Assembly (NCBI GenBank): GCA_027080605.1
Contig: JALWRO010000167.1
Location: forward strand, 1 to 5,487
Reading direction: 5' to 3'
DNA length: 5,487 nucleotides
From: Campylobacterales bacterium
GTDB taxonomy: Bacteria > Campylobacterota > Campylobacteria > Campylobacterales > QNZT01
Positions 4,864 to 5,487 of the stretch are shown here, piece by piece. The position numbers were made by a program, and so were the translations under genes. Within the stretch, counting starts at the first letter, position 1. Every line of letters begins with the position of its first letter. The notes below the pieces were generated by a model. The model made no database searches, was not told where the DNA came from, and saw only the letters and a program-made list of their open reading frames with translations.

Positions 4864-5487
4864 AACTTCGCCATAATGTCACCTCAAAACATAAACTCTC
4901 CCAGACACTGCGCGGTTGGCTGCCTATTTTGCAGGCGGATGTCGCCTCTTTAAAAGAGACGCTCGATGAGATGGCAAAAGAGAATCCCTTTGTCGAGATT
5001 GTTTCCGGCAATGAAGTGACACCCCGTACACCCAAAAAGAGAGAGAAGAGTGAGTATCGCAAAAATGCAGTCACCGATGAGATTGAAGCGATGCACACTT
5101 CCAAAGATTCGCTCTATGATGTGCTTGCCGGGCAGATTGAACCACCGCTTTTTCTGACGCAGAAATCTCAGAAAATCGCTTATGCGATTATCGATCATAT
5201 CAATCCAAACGGTTATTTTGATGTCGATATCGAGAAATTTGCCGCAGAGATCGGCGAAAGTGTGGAAGATATCGAGCAGGTGCGTAAAAAGTTTATCTAT
5301 CTTGAACCTGCCGGTGTCGGTGCGGTGGATTTACTCGAGTCATTTATGTTTCAGCTTCATCAATATGATTTGCCCGATGATGTCTACCAGTGTGCGAAAG
5401 AGATTATCGAAGATTTTGAAAATATCGACCGTTATCAGAAAAAACCGGGATTTTATGAAGCGATTCGGGTCATACGCAAGTTTCAGA
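4860..5487 (+). CDS. rpoN: RNA polymerase sigma-54 factor RpoN (3' end outside window)
   Basis: The first 209 residues of sigma-54 are visible; the frame is open to the window edge. Region I, which contacts the activator and holds the closed complex, is at about residues 12-48 (LSQTLRGWLPILQADVASLK onward, then NPFVEI at 42-47). A short charged Region II linker spans about 50-78. The core-binding domain then begins, with SLYDVLAGQI (84-93), INPNGYF (114-120) and LEPAGVGAVDLLE (148-160). The DNA-binding helix-turn-helix and RpoN box would lie beyond the window. The start ATG overlaps the lptB stop (ATGA, 4860-4863), with GAGGA at 4846-4850 as ribosome site. In Campylobacterota sigma-54 mainly drives flagellar rod, hook and related genes; that role is inferred from the family. 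Confidence 0.96.
   Translation, partial: MKLRHNVTSKHKLSQTLRGWLPILQADVASLKETLDEMAKENPFVEIVSGNEVTPRTPKKREKSEYRKNAVTDEIEAMHTSKDSLYDVLAGQIEPPLFLTQKSQKIAYAIIDHINPNGYFDVDIEKFAAEIGESVEDIEQVRKKFIYLEPAGVGAVDLLESFMFQLHQYDLPDDVYQCAKEIIEDFENIDRYQKKPGFYEAIRVIRKFQ

Overview
The window looks like a chromosomal housekeeping region of a Campylobacterota (formerly epsilonproteobacterial) bacterium, most likely a sulfur-oxidising, Sulfurovum/Sulfurimonas-like lineage. This rests on the protein sequences, on the moderate GC of the genes against very AT-rich gaps, and on gene order. From memory, argG divergent from an S4-domain gene followed by tsaE, lptB and rpoN is an arrangement also found in Campylobacter. 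The genus is an inference.

Layout. Positions 1-79 hold the 3' end of an unidentified + strand gene. An 85-base AT-rich gap carries a 19-bp perfect palindrome and a promoter-like sequence before radC (165-824, +). Six bases past radC, and convergent with it, ends an unnamed 52-aa single-pass membrane protein (831-989, -). It lies downstream of argG (1095-2336, -), from which it is separated by a strong hairpin (1061-1089). Between argG and the next + strand gene is a 176-base divergent control region (2337-2512). It holds a 25-bp inverted repeat and overlapping, oppositely directed -10 elements.

From 2513 to the end runs a tight + strand operon: an 81-aa S4 RNA-binding protein, trpD, tsaE, lptB and the first 209 codons of rpoN. 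Gaps or overlaps between these genes are -1, +3, 0 and -4 bases, so they are almost certainly co-transcribed and partly translationally coupled. The functions are mixed: ribosome-associated RNA binding, tryptophan synthesis, tRNA t6A modification, lipopolysaccharide export and sigma-54 transcription. lptB-rpoN is a widely conserved pair. trpD is the odd member, separated from other trp genes as far as the window shows.

I see no phage, transposon, CRISPR or defence system. The least explained part is the argG/S4-gene divergent region. It combines a long inverted repeat, a repeated TTCATGAA palindrome that also occurs near the small membrane-protein gene, and a possible short Arg/Lys-rich leader reading frame ahead of argG. 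This could be an uncharacterised arginine-biosynthesis control element, but part of the evidence has a simpler explanation.
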